A DNA stretch of 23,230 nt from Reticulitermes lucifugus. Lineage: Eukaryota; Arthropoda; Insecta; Blattodea; Rhinotermitidae. Positions 8,399 to 16,935 of the stretch are shown here, one piece after another. A program made the translations under genes and the position numbers. The stretch covers positions 12,142-35,371 of the forward strand of contig JAKCWW010003938.1 of the NCBI GenBank assembly GCA_026260175.1. Direction: 5' to 3'. The notes beneath the pieces are model-generated. The model did not search any database. It was not told where the DNA came from and saw only the letters and a program-made list of their open reading frames with translations. Position 1 is the stretch's first letter. Each line of letters starts with the position of its first letter.

Positions 8399-9334
8399 AT
8401 AAATTACGACTATAGGAACCCACCAATATGTTTGTAACTGCAGTATATGAAGAAGGCAAAGAGCGCTTTTCGAAAACATGACTACCCCCAATGAAACACA
8501 TTTCCGAAATCTTGCCCAATATTCTGCATCTGCGTTTTTCCACATGTGCTGCCACAAGTACAGTTGGGAATCACACGTGAAAAATGTAATTGTATAAAAT
8601 ACACATTTGTAAAGAAAATACTCTCCAACGCTGCTCTCTGTTGAATCCGGCAATAGGAGTGGCATTACATTTGAATTGTTACCTTTTCTGTTGCTCATAT
8701 AAAGCTTTGAGACACCTGATTATCTGTTTCAAAAGGCTGACCACTGCGGGTGTCAGAGCATGACGCAGAATACCTGGTAACGACATAAAAACGACCTTAA
8801 ATGTGTTCACGGTTTCAATAAGATCTAAAGAATTCGTAGCTGAAAGAACCTACCTTAGTAAAGAAGAATTTATGAGAGAGCAATTCAGAATTTTTAACCA
8901 GAACGAATTAATTTTGAAGTTATAACTGGAATCTAAACAATGATTCTTTGTACTGTGTTTCAGACGATTAGACGAAAATATTTTACACATATCACATCGT
9001 TAGAATGTGATGTTTAGCAGAGCATTCTTCTGCCTCAATGCCAACGGCAATCACTTACGAGCTGAATACTGAAAAATAAACACTATCCAGGGCATCAAGG
9101 CATTAATATGCTGGATAGTAACTTGCGTTTAGAATGCACCAAGTCTACGGGCAACTTTCTCTGCAATCTAAACGGCACATTCTTCCCCACGATGTAAAAG
9201 TAAAGATGAAGATGAAGAACCTAGAATTCTGTCACAGGACTTAATTAACCTTTCCTCTGTAGTCATGTCATACAGCGTCCCCATGTCTAAACATTAAGTT
9301 ACGCAAGCGCATGCGAGATATGGAGGCAAAACTC
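8399..9334. other. Non-coding stretch with a 9-bp perfect inverted repeat at 9082-9119
   Basis: ORFs at 8316-8555 and 8375-8698 on the minus strand are domain-less. ACTATCCAG (9082-9090) and CTGGATAGT (9111-9119) form a perfect 9-bp inverted repeat around a 20-nt loop. Nothing else was recognised. Confidence 0.45.
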
Positions 9335-9472
9335 ACGCACTGGTCGCGCTACCGTCGGAAGCCGAGTAGGCCACAGAGCAGGCTCTGATGTGTACATAAG
9401 ATAAAAATATCAATGCCGGGAATCGAACACCAGCTGTCCTGTCAGCAGCCATTTACTGAACGAGGAACCACG
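9335..9472 (-). mobile_element. tRNA-derived SINE-like element (SINE-C), minus strand
   Basis: On the minus strand a B box lies at 9419-9431 (GTTCGATTCCCGGCA). About 25 bp upstream on that strand is an A-box-like segment (TCCTCGTTCAGTAAATGG, 9449-9466). The tRNA-like head is followed by GATATTTTTATCTTATG and CAGAGCCTGCTCTGTGGCC. The head differs from SINE-A and SINE-B heads, so a separate tRNA origin is likely. The 3' end and target duplication are not clear. Confidence 0.45.
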
Positions 9473-9501
9473 TCTCATGTTCACAATAGTCATTACTAAA
9501 T

Positions 9502-9775
9502 TACCTCGGGCCGATCCTGGCCGTGCGGTCTGAGGCTTATGTCTGAAGTCGCTCGATTGCCGGGATCGCGGGTTCCAATCCCGCTGAGGGAATGGATGTT
9601 CGTCTCTTGTGTTTGTTGTGTGTTATGTAGGTAGCGGCTTATTCGACGAATTGATCACTCGTTCAGAGAAGTCTTACCGGGTGTGTATGTCTAATTGTGT
9701 GTGATCTAGAAACCTCAACAATGAAACGGCCTTGGCCCAATTTGGGCTGTTGCGCCACAAAAAAAATATACCTCG
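9502..9775 (+). mobile_element. tRNA-derived SINE (SINE-B), poly-A tailed, 7-bp TSD
   Basis: A-box-like TGGCCGTGCGGT (9518-9529) and B box GGTTCCAATCC (9571-9581) form a tRNA-like head. The body contains GATCACTCGTTCAGAG, CTTACCGGGTGTG and CCTTGGCCCAATTTGGGCTG and ends in an A8 tail (9759-9766). TACCTCG occurs at 9502-9508 and 9769-9775, consistent with a short target duplication. The same body recurs at 10390-10650 on the plus strand and at 16593-16746 on the minus strand. Confidence 0.8.
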
Positions 9776-9833
9776 CTAACCAAAATGGACCCACAACGAA
9801 CTTTAAACGTTACAAGTAATGTGTTAGAGGAAT

Positions 9834-9943
9834 TACAGTAAAGCCGCGAAATAGCGCCAATGTTTGTTCACCACAGTTTGTGGCGATATATCGATGGTGG
9901 TTCTATATCCCAGGGGGGGGGGCTATATTGGGGTTTGACTGTA
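9834..9943. mobile_element. Tiny (~106 bp) TA-flanked MITE with imperfect TIRs
   Basis: The element at 9836-9941 starts CAGTAAAGCCGCGAAATAGC. Read from the opposite strand, the other end starts CAGTCAAACCCCAATATAGC, an imperfect inverted match. TA flanks both sides (9834-9835, 9942-9943), as for Tc1/mariner/pogo elements. A 10-G run (9913-9922) sits inside near the right end. It has no coding capacity. Confidence 0.55.
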
Positions 9944-9966
9944 CTACCCTCATGCAGAAGAAACTC

Positions 9967-9983
9967 ATCTCTCTCTCTCTCTC
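9967..9983. repeat. (CT)n microsatellite
   Basis: A short run of alternating C and T (TCTCTCTCTCTCTCTCTC) immediately right of the small MITE. Confidence 0.85.
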
Positions 9984-10389
9984 AGCCAAATATTTGTTGA
10001 GAAATATTTATACTTTAAAAACGACACAAGCTCAAACAAACGCCAAACAGTTCGAAGATATCGACTTCTTTCTAACGCAAGTCGACTAGAATATTTCAAA
10101 GCCGGGTTCGCCCGATTCCAGTTGCCACCAGGATATCTGTTGTAAGTCCTGCTTTAAATTTTGTGCATAGTTAGTTTTGCTCGAAGTGTAGTGAGTGCCT
10201 TATTCCGTTTCTTCAGTACGTCCACAATTTCCCATTTTTTTACTTGTCGTTTCTGTTGACATTTTGTTACATGAACTAACGACGTTGTCCCAACTACAGA
10301 GGTTATATACCTTGGGACTGGACTGGAAGTTAGTAGGAATAGTGAGTGTGAGTATTTGGAATACTCTTGACTAACTTTAATTCGAGCCG
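9984..10389. other. Spacer, no feature recognised
   Basis: Only short domain-less frames (the tail of 9880-10089, for example) are present. There is no evidence of an element end. Confidence 0.35.
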
Positions 10390-10650
10390 AACCCAGTGGC
10401 CGCGCGGTCTAAGGCGTGGGTCTGCGGCCGTTCGCTTTCTGGGATTGCGGGTTCAAATCTCGTCGGGGGCATGGATGTCTGTCTCTAGAGAGTATTGTGT
10501 GTTGTCAGGTAGAGGTCTCTGCGTCGGGCTGATCACTCGTCCAGAGGAATTCTACCGAGTGTGATGTGTCTAACTGAGGTGTGATCGTCAAGGATCGATA
10601 ATGAGGAGGCCCTGGCCCACTAGGGACTGTTGTGCCAAGGAAAAAAATAT
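10390..10650 (+). mobile_element. tRNA-derived SINE (SINE-B), poly-A tailed
   Basis: A-box-like TGGCCGCGCGGT (10397-10408) and B box GGTTCAAATCT (10450-10460) head the element. GTTGTCAGGTAGAGGTCTCT, GGGCTGATCACTCGTC and CTACCGAGTGTG make the body, and AAGGAAAAAAA (ending about 10647) the tail. It is in the same orientation as the 9509 copy about 0.9 kb upstream. An open frame through it (10367-10564) gives the peptide WPRGLRRGSAAVRFLGLRVQ, which I recall as a common repeat-derived false protein in arthropod assemblies, so it should not be annotated as a gene. No clear target duplication was found. Confidence 0.85.
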
Positions 10651-13310
10651 CCAGGACGTGGTTTGGCGAGACCTAGGCAAAGCACTAAGAACCTCGGAGT
10701 AGCCGGTAAACCGAACGAGAATCGAGCGCAGTACCTCCCTAATACAATGTCGAGCCACAACACCACGTCATTCTGCTCGCTGCGGCTGTGTATGTGTTTG
10801 ACTGACATGTACATATGCAGGCCATTAATGTCCGTACATTTGTGTTTCGTCTTAATAATTACCGTTCTTAGAGCAGTGGTCATAATCATCCTTGTCGTAT
10901 TGAATATTAGTGGCATAATTCGCCCCGCAATGTAATTAGAAAACTTATGTAAATTTTGGTATTAATTGGTCGTCTGAAATGATATAAATGAGTGTTTATA
11001 TTCTGTCGTACAAAGCCCTCTAGGATTTTCTTTTACACAAATGGATTTCGAATCCAGTTATTATTAGCCTATTATTTACTCGTATTTTGGAAAATTCCTC
11101 ATGGTGTTTGTGTTTAAATTGCGAAGCTCGTCCGAAGTGACATTGTGTACATCCACGTCCAGCTCACATTTGGTTTCTTCTATAAAATCATTCAGGGTTA
11201 GGAAGCCTACAAAATTATTTTGTCGTATAGATGAAAACCAAAACTGTAGCTTATATATCACAAATAAGATTTAATCTTTCGCAGTTTTGTAAAATTCGAC
11301 ACGGCCGAAGCCATACGTAGGTGCCTAAATTCATTTCTATCCCTATATCCCGCATTTATTAGTCTGTTTGTGTGAAATTCTGAATATGAGATCTGCGTGT
11401 GGCGGTGTTTCGTACAAATCGGCGCCGGAAAGGCTTAACCTCTGTTGTGGACGTAAATTAAATTACATTTACGCGTATACCGTTAAATCGTTTGGAAGAA
11501 AGTAGGCCTAATGAAATGTTCCAAGTGCGTATATATAGCGGGCGGGGGTGGGGGTGGGGAGTGTTGGCGGATGAAGAAAGCAACTACTGTCATGACAAAA
11601 CTAGATCTACTTGACTGTCTGTGTGTTGGCTGATGAAAATTTGTATTAAATTTGCTTTTAATCTTGGGTAGGCCTTGCCTGTAGTTGTGTAGGCCTGACT
11701 GTCGTCACAGGTCGATGTTAGTTACTTCTTCCCTGCGATTCCTAGAAGGGCTGCTCAGTTCCTTGAGAAGAAAATTACAAACTTCTATCCTTCGAGAACA
11801 TGTTGGTTTGCGTAAATTACAAAGAGGGAAGTACGATAAGTCTTCTCTTTACTAGTTACTACAAACTTGTGCATATCCTGTAATTCGATTTATACTGCAT
11901 TGTGCATAGATAGGAATCCCTCATTAGCGATAAATTTTGTGATTAATTTGTTTGTGACGCGTTGGTCACGCCCTATGTATAATTTACATGCATTAGATTT
12001 TATAAGTGGGTTTATAGAATGACAGTCGCATGATTATAACTGATTCTTATCAAAGAAATTGTGTACATACATTGTATTTTAACTACGTTTGAAACACAGA
12101 CATATTTTCTCGGCATACATAATGGGACTTCTAGCTTGCGTGAAACTTACACACTCTGACAATCCTAGTATCAACCATCAGGCATATAAAATGACATCGG
12201 CGGTTTAACGAGTGTGGATCCGCGTGTACCTGCTTTACACATTCAGAGGGCGATGGCTTGTATCTATCTGCATACCGTTACTGAGAGCGGGGCGGCAGCA
12301 GGTGAACACGTCCCAAGGCTGCACCTTGAACTCTTTGTTTATTCAGCAACATACTCTATTGCATTGGTTATACTGTGGAATTGTCATGAATGTTGAACTC
12401 AGATGAGTGTGGAGGTGGTCGTGGTTAATCGTAACGTACTATCGGACATGGTTCGTAATCTGCTCGAGGGATACACACAATTCTTTGTTTATTTCACGAC
12501 GCAGTTTCAACTGCGTACTTTATATCTCGTGAGATGTCAAAATTATTGCGAATTATGAAATTTCAAAGCTGTGGCAAGCAGCTGTTGTGGTTTGTTTGGA
12601 AGTAGATATCTCAGGATAGGTGGTATCCGGTTTACTCAATGCGAAGTGGAACCTTATCTCTGCTGAGTGTAATTAGTTAGTTGAGCAATGTCCACAGGCA
12701 ATGGATATTTCTGAAACAGGCATGACAGTACCACAACCTATTCCCCGCCCATATCGTTACTTTGCTGCTAATTTGACATCGGAAATATGTTTTGATGTGC
12801 GATATTGAGGAAATAACCACATTATAATAAATAAGCTGAGTGAAACGTGAAGTGTGAATTTGTTTTATGGTGTCTATGGGCTCCTGCGTTATTGACCCCA
12901 ACACTGACTTGCCGTGACTTAAAAAGATTAGGCGAGAATTCCTTTCGGGGAAAGCCGCACCAGTTCGTTTATACTGTATTATGTCACTTGCAGATAGGAT
13001 ACAGTTATTCAATATTTTCAGAAATATTTTCTCAAAACTTTCACATACTATCTGTGTATGCCCACTCCATCTGTTTGTAGACGAGTGACTTGACTTCAAT
13101 TTTAATCCGGTGCCGTTTTACGGAAAGTAGAGTGATGTCACCATCAGAACACTTTGACGTCAACTAGTTTAATATATGAAATGACTTAACAAAAATTACG
13201 TATTTTTGAGCATCAGTCATGGAAGTCGGAATTTCGTATCGTAGGGTTATCGTTTTTTTTGTTTTCTTTTCACACACTAGTAGTTTCAGCAACTACTGGT
13301 GCCGATAAAA
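10651..13310. other. Long non-coding stretch; G-quadruplex-type tract inside, no gene recognised
   Basis: The overlapping ORF pairs at 10620-10935, 12212-12406 and 12677-13099 are mutual shadows without domains. No SINE boxes, long inverted repeats or LINE peptides were seen. The only outstanding feature is the G-rich tract at 11540-11559. Confidence 0.45.
11540..11559 (+). other. Putative G-quadruplex motif
   Basis: GGGCGGGGGTGGGGGTGGGG has four runs of at least three G separated by single-base loops, the textbook pattern for a very stable intramolecular quadruplex. It lies in otherwise AT-rich sequence. Function is unknown. Confidence 0.7.
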
Positions 13311-13317
13311 ATGCATA

Positions 13318-13597
13318 TCGTAGTCGGTACAACGACTAGGGCACGGGCCGGATGGTCCGGGCTTCAAATCCCGGCAGGGACAAGAGATTTTTCTCATCTC
13401 CAAAACGTCGAGACCGGCTTTTTTGGGGGCTTACTCAGGGTCCTATTCAATGGGTACCGGGGTTCTTTCCCGGTTGTAAAGCGGCCGGGGCGTCATATTA
13501 ACCACTTCTATCCAGCGCCGACGTTAAGAATAGGTATCTGTACCGCTCTTCCTTCTGTATGCCTTCATAGCGTGAACAGGGAGAGCTTTACCTTTAA
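13318..13597 (+). mobile_element. tRNA-derived SINE (SINE-A), the best-preserved copy here
   Basis: The head carries an A-box-like TAGTCGGTACAA (13321-13332) and a B box GGCTTCAAATCC (from 13360) followed by CCGGCAGGGACAAGAG. The body has GAGACCGGCTTTTTTGGGGG, TCCTATTCAATGGGTACCGG, GGCCGGGGCGTCAT, CCAGCGCCGA, TGTACCGCTCTTCCTTCTG and TGCCTTCATAGCGTGAACAGGG. It ends GAGCTTTACCTTTAA. The shared order with 1205-1455 and 2008-2301 defines the family. The GCTTTACCTTTA end is shared with the SINE-D tails at 1-67 and 23171-23230, implying that the two families use the same LINE tail signal. The ORF at 13299-13679 across it is not a gene. Confidence 0.85.
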
Positions 13598-14020
13598 GAG
13601 CCTCAAGACAGTATGTTACAGACGTTACAGGGCCGTCGCTGATTATCGCACGATTGTGCAATTAGAAGAGCGTGCATGACAGGTCACAAGACGATTGTCC
13701 TGTTGGGATGTCACGCAGATTTGTATTCTGTTTAGTGGAAGTGGCAGAATTTTTTTTTCGCACAGTGATCCTAGGCTATTAAGAGTAGATCATAAACACT
13801 ATGTATGTTAGATTAAGAACAGACCGGCATCTATATAAAGAGGGAATGAACTGCCAGAAACAACAGATAGAACGTGAGGCAATAATGCCTGCAAATTGAA
13901 TCCCAAGCGGTTGTGTCTTTATAAACCGAAAGGCGGAATAGTCTAGAAACATCTGCCGAAAGATGAACGGAACAGTTTTAGGCCTTCTAACAGGACGGAA
14001 GCTTGGTTCGTGGTGGTGGT
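13598..14020. other. Spacer, no feature recognised
   Basis: No ORF, Pol III box or inverted-repeat element could be supported. It ends in a short TGG run next to the ATC microsatellite. Confidence 0.35.
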
Positions 14021-14021
14021 G

Positions 14022-14063
14022 ATCATCATCATCATCATCATCAACATCATCATCATCATCATC
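14022..14063. repeat. (ATC)n microsatellite
   Basis: Fourteen consecutive trinucleotides of the ATC type with one interruption (AAC at 14043-14045). A short TGG run (14010-14020) precedes it. Confidence 0.9.
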
Positions 14064-15260
14064 TGCTTTCCCTTTTAATGTAAATGTCGGAAGTTATATC
14101 ATGTTTCGTGGTTGATTTCTAGCTTGCTTTTCTTCCTTAATATTGTTCTTTAGCTCTCGGTTTGACGGTGGAAACTAATGAACCATTGGAACTGGGCTTG
14201 TACGTAGTAACATGCGATACGTAGGTAGATCAAGCATACCTGCACTTTATGTGAGTATATGAAATATTGTTAGCAACAGTCGTCAGTTTGCAAACATGGC
14301 GAATATTTGAAACTTCGATGGCTGGCTTGTATGAACACGTTAAATTAAGGTATACGGAATCAGTACTTTTGTAATTTCATTCACAGAAATAAAATAAAAC
14401 CAATAATAATAATACTAATAAATATTAAGGTTTGCAAATATGTGCACCTGAAAGTGGGTTTGGATTTCCGATATTCTGGAGTAGGTCTGTGGCTGAAACA
14501 TCAAAATGCTTTTCAGTGGGTTCCTATCTGTTCATCCTCTTTCAGAGTTCAATATTTGGTTTATGACTCCGTAAATCATTAGATATAGATAAGCTCTATT
14601 TATCAGATCAGATTAATTGAATGATGTATTAATTAATTATTGATTGATTGTTAAGTTCATTTTTAGATTCGTGGTTCACTGATATCGGTAGGTGGGCAGG
14701 TTTGAGGGCGTAATTGAATATGAAAATGCAATGGATAGTGGATTGATTGATTGATTTATTGTGTGTGATTAAATAAATTGCGCGAATGATATATGGCCCG
14801 ACGACAGCGAACTTTAGGGCACGTTCCATTAAAGTGGTAGCATCAGTGAACTTGCATGACGTCCCTCTGCAAGTTACACGTTGTAATTTTGGGACGCGAC
14901 TCCCTTGCGAATATTATGCAGCAGGGATGACCACAGCGCGGCTCACTCACGTCATTGGTGCGGTCCAGGCAATTTGCGTGTAAAGAAAATAATATTTAGG
15001 CAGTTTACATGTATGCGAGGCTGGCAGTGAACAGTGTATTAAAATATTATCTGAAGAAAGAGGCTCATAACCAAGAAGCTAACCTATTGTAGCTGGATGA
15101 ACAGAAATAAGAAGCCGTCAAATGGGGAGAATATGTTTTATGGTATTATTGCATGGCTCTTACTCAAGTTGCCTCCTGAAATGCGGCTCCCGAAGTTCGT
15201 TCGTCCGTCCACTCTTCTTATGTAGCGTACGTAAGATTGAAGTTATCCCGACTATCTGTA
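14064..15260. other. Non-coding stretch with short GATT-rich patches
   Basis: GATT-type short tandem patches occur around 14639-14650 and 14741-14756. The ORFs at 14629-14829, 14786-14983 and 15122-15349 are short and lack domains. No element ends were seen. Confidence 0.4.
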
Positions 15261-15261
15261 T

Positions 15262-15370
15262 TCAGACTATGGTCTTCGGGGTTGTAATGCCATGTAGTGT
15301 TATCGTTGCGTTCCGTCATTTTGGAGGAACATGCTGCCATCATCTTTAGGGGCGAAGTCGCTACGTTGAA
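15262..15370 (+). pseudogene. Possible dispersed-repeat fragment with 'FGVVMPCSV' frame
   Basis: From ATG 15269 a short frame encodes MVFGVVMPCSVIVAFRHFGG then TCCHHL and a stop (15347-15349). I recall peptides of the form F..V.PCS.V.V.R.FGGT....L as translations of a widespread insect repeat. The assignment rests on that memory only; no element boundaries are visible. Confidence 0.35.
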
Positions 15371-15544
15371 AATGCAATGAACTGTGTACACAGGATGCAT
15401 GGAAGGTGTCCAATCAGATAGACGGAATGGGGAAAGGAGATGGTCACAGGCTGACCCAGTAGGAACATTACTCTAGTCACTTCTGCCCTGAAGATGGAGG
15501 CATAATTTTTCTGCGACATGTTTATACCGATAAAACTATGCGAC

Positions 15545-15824
15545 ATGACAACTGAGGACACTGCGATACAAGCCGGAAGGTCGCGGGTTCGATTCCCGAT
15601 AGGTCATTGGAATTTTTCATTGGCTTTATCCTTCCGGCCGCACTATGGCCCTGGAATCGACTCAGCCGCTGACAGAAATGAGCACCAGGAATATTTCCTG
15701 GGGAGTAAAGTCGGCCGGTGCGTAGGGCTGACAACCTTACCACCTTCATGTGCCGATTGTCTGGAAATCAGGGAGCCTCCACCTCTTGGAACCCTGTGTA
15801 GGGATAGCTTTACCTTACCTTACC
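15545..15824 (+). mobile_element. tRNA-derived SINE (SINE-D), TTACC-tailed
   Basis: A perfect B box GGTTCGATTCC lies at 15586-15596; the A box is degraded. The body contains GGCCGCACTATGGCCCTGGA, GAGCACCAGGAATATTTCCT and GTCGGCCGGTGCG. It ends CCACCTCTTGGAACC...GATAGCTTTACCTTACCTTACC, the 3' end seen at both window edges. The body differs from SINE-A, yet the tail is shared. Overlapping ORFs on both strands (15518-15847, 15522-15749) are not genes. Confidence 0.8.
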
Positions 15825-15833
15825 GGCCTCTGA

Positions 15834-15987
15834 GACTGAACGGGTAGGTTGTGTGCTGTTGTCGCCATGGAATGTGCCTACGTCTCATAGCCTTGACGCT
15901 CGTTATGACTGAACAGGTAGGTTGTGTGCTGTTGTCGCCATGGAATGTGCCTACGTCTCATAGCCTTGACGCTCGTTATGACTGAAC
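15834..15987. repeat. Tandem duplication, two near-identical 73-bp units
   Basis: Unit 1 is 15834-15906 and unit 2 is 15907-15979, with eight further bases (GACTGAAC, 15980-15987) starting a third. Apart from a GG/AG difference just after GACTGAAC the units read identically, including GTGTGCTGTTGTCGCCATGG and CGTCTCATAGCCTTGACGC. The period is exactly 73. It starts 10 bp after the SINE-D tail ends. Confidence 0.95.
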
Positions 15988-16580
15988 CTTAAGACGTTTT
16001 GCAAGCAAAAAGAGAAGGATGAGAAGCACCTTCACTGTGGTTCGAACCGGAGAGTCTTCACTCAGCTTTATTATACCATGAGCGTTGCATGCATATGAAT
16101 TAACTGCATTACATAATTTTATCTGTTTATAGTGCTTAGTACAAGAAGTGTATAAACTGAGTACATAATCGGGAAGTCGTATGCATCTGGCCGCCAGTTT
16201 CGTATTCGCAATTGCTTGGCCGATTTCGAAAGAATTTGGTGTTGGGATTTTACGCCTGAAGTTGATGGCGATGTTGTATTTGTAAACCTCAGTTTGTAAA
16301 TCGTCAACGGAAGACGTATGAAGCAGTAAAATGTTCCTTCATATCTCTTACGATGGTTAGAGACATGAAGGTAGTCGTACGGTCATAGTGCTGTGTCCTG
16401 TTGCAAGGTATCTTACGCCTATGTGCTGGAGTGCGGAATTGAAGTACTGAACTTTAGTTTTGGTTGTATAGACTCTCCCTTGTGGGCTCTGATATTTCCG
16501 GCCCGTGGTTTGGTACTAATTGTCATGTTCTTCGTATATTCATCTCTTGTTGGTAGATGTCACCAGCAGTAATTAATACT
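15988..16580. other. Spacer, no feature recognised
   Basis: Contains only a short domain-less minus-strand frame (16119-16307). No repeat or Pol III signal could be supported. Confidence 0.35.
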
Positions 16581-16758
16581 ACTTTGAGGCATTTTTTTTC
16601 CAATGGCTCGACAGCCCCTTGGGGGCCTAGGCCGCCTCATTTTTCGAGGCTTCATCACACACTTTTTAGACACACCACACTCGGTAGGACTCCTCTGGGC
16701 GAGGGATCAGCCCGTCGCAGAGACTTCTACCTGACAACACACAACAACTTTGAGGCAT
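16581..16758 (-). mobile_element. 5'-truncated SINE-B on minus strand with 12-bp TSD
   Basis: ACTTTGAGGCAT occurs at 16581-16592 and 16747-16758. Between them, read on the minus strand, the sequence runs GTGTGTTGTCAGGTAG, GGGCTGATCCCTCG, CCTACCGAGTGTG, GGCGGCCTAGGCCC, GGGGCTGTCGAGCCATTGG and an A8 tail. This is the SINE-B body seen at 9509 and 10390, without the tRNA-like head. Poly-A at one end, loss of the 5' end and a perfect 12-bp target duplication show insertion by target-primed reverse transcription. The ORF at 16557-16844 crosses it and is not a gene. Confidence 0.9.
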
Positions 16759-16837
16759 ACCTTTTCCTAACAGTTAGTGGATGTTACATTGAATCAATGC
16801 TTAAGTTATTTATTTATTTATATATTTATATGCATTT

Positions 16838-16935
16838 GGGATAGCTCGGTAAACGGGTTGGATGGCTGAGGTTCGATTTCTGGGAGGGACAGATATTTTT
16901 CCTTAGTCACCATTACCAGACCGGCTGTGGAGTAC
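16838..16935 (+). mobile_element. SINE-A head only (3'-lost fragment)
   Basis: A box TAGCTCGGTA (16842-16851) and B box GGTTCGATTTC (16870-16880) are followed by GGGAGGGACAGATATTTTTC and AGACCGGCTGTGGAG, matching the first ~95 bp of SINE-A (compare CAGGGACAAGAGATTTTTC at 13375). The copy then stops abruptly. Only the 5' part is kept, the reverse of ordinary 5' truncation, so a later deletion or decay is likely. Confidence 0.7.

Noticed and set aside
10367..10564. ORF containing WPRGLRRGSAAVRFLGLRVQ as a conserved protein
   Set aside because: It is the direct translation of the SINE-B tRNA-like head and body, so its apparent conservation comes from the repeat.
12677..13099. 140-codon minus-strand ORF as a gene
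   Set aside because: No recognisable motif, and it is overlapped by another frame on the plus strand (12847-13080). No supporting splice or start context.
1205..16935. Functional tRNA genes at the A/B-box heads
   Set aside because: The heads have Pol III boxes but do not form an acceptor stem and anticodon arm convincingly, and each is followed by a shared SINE body.
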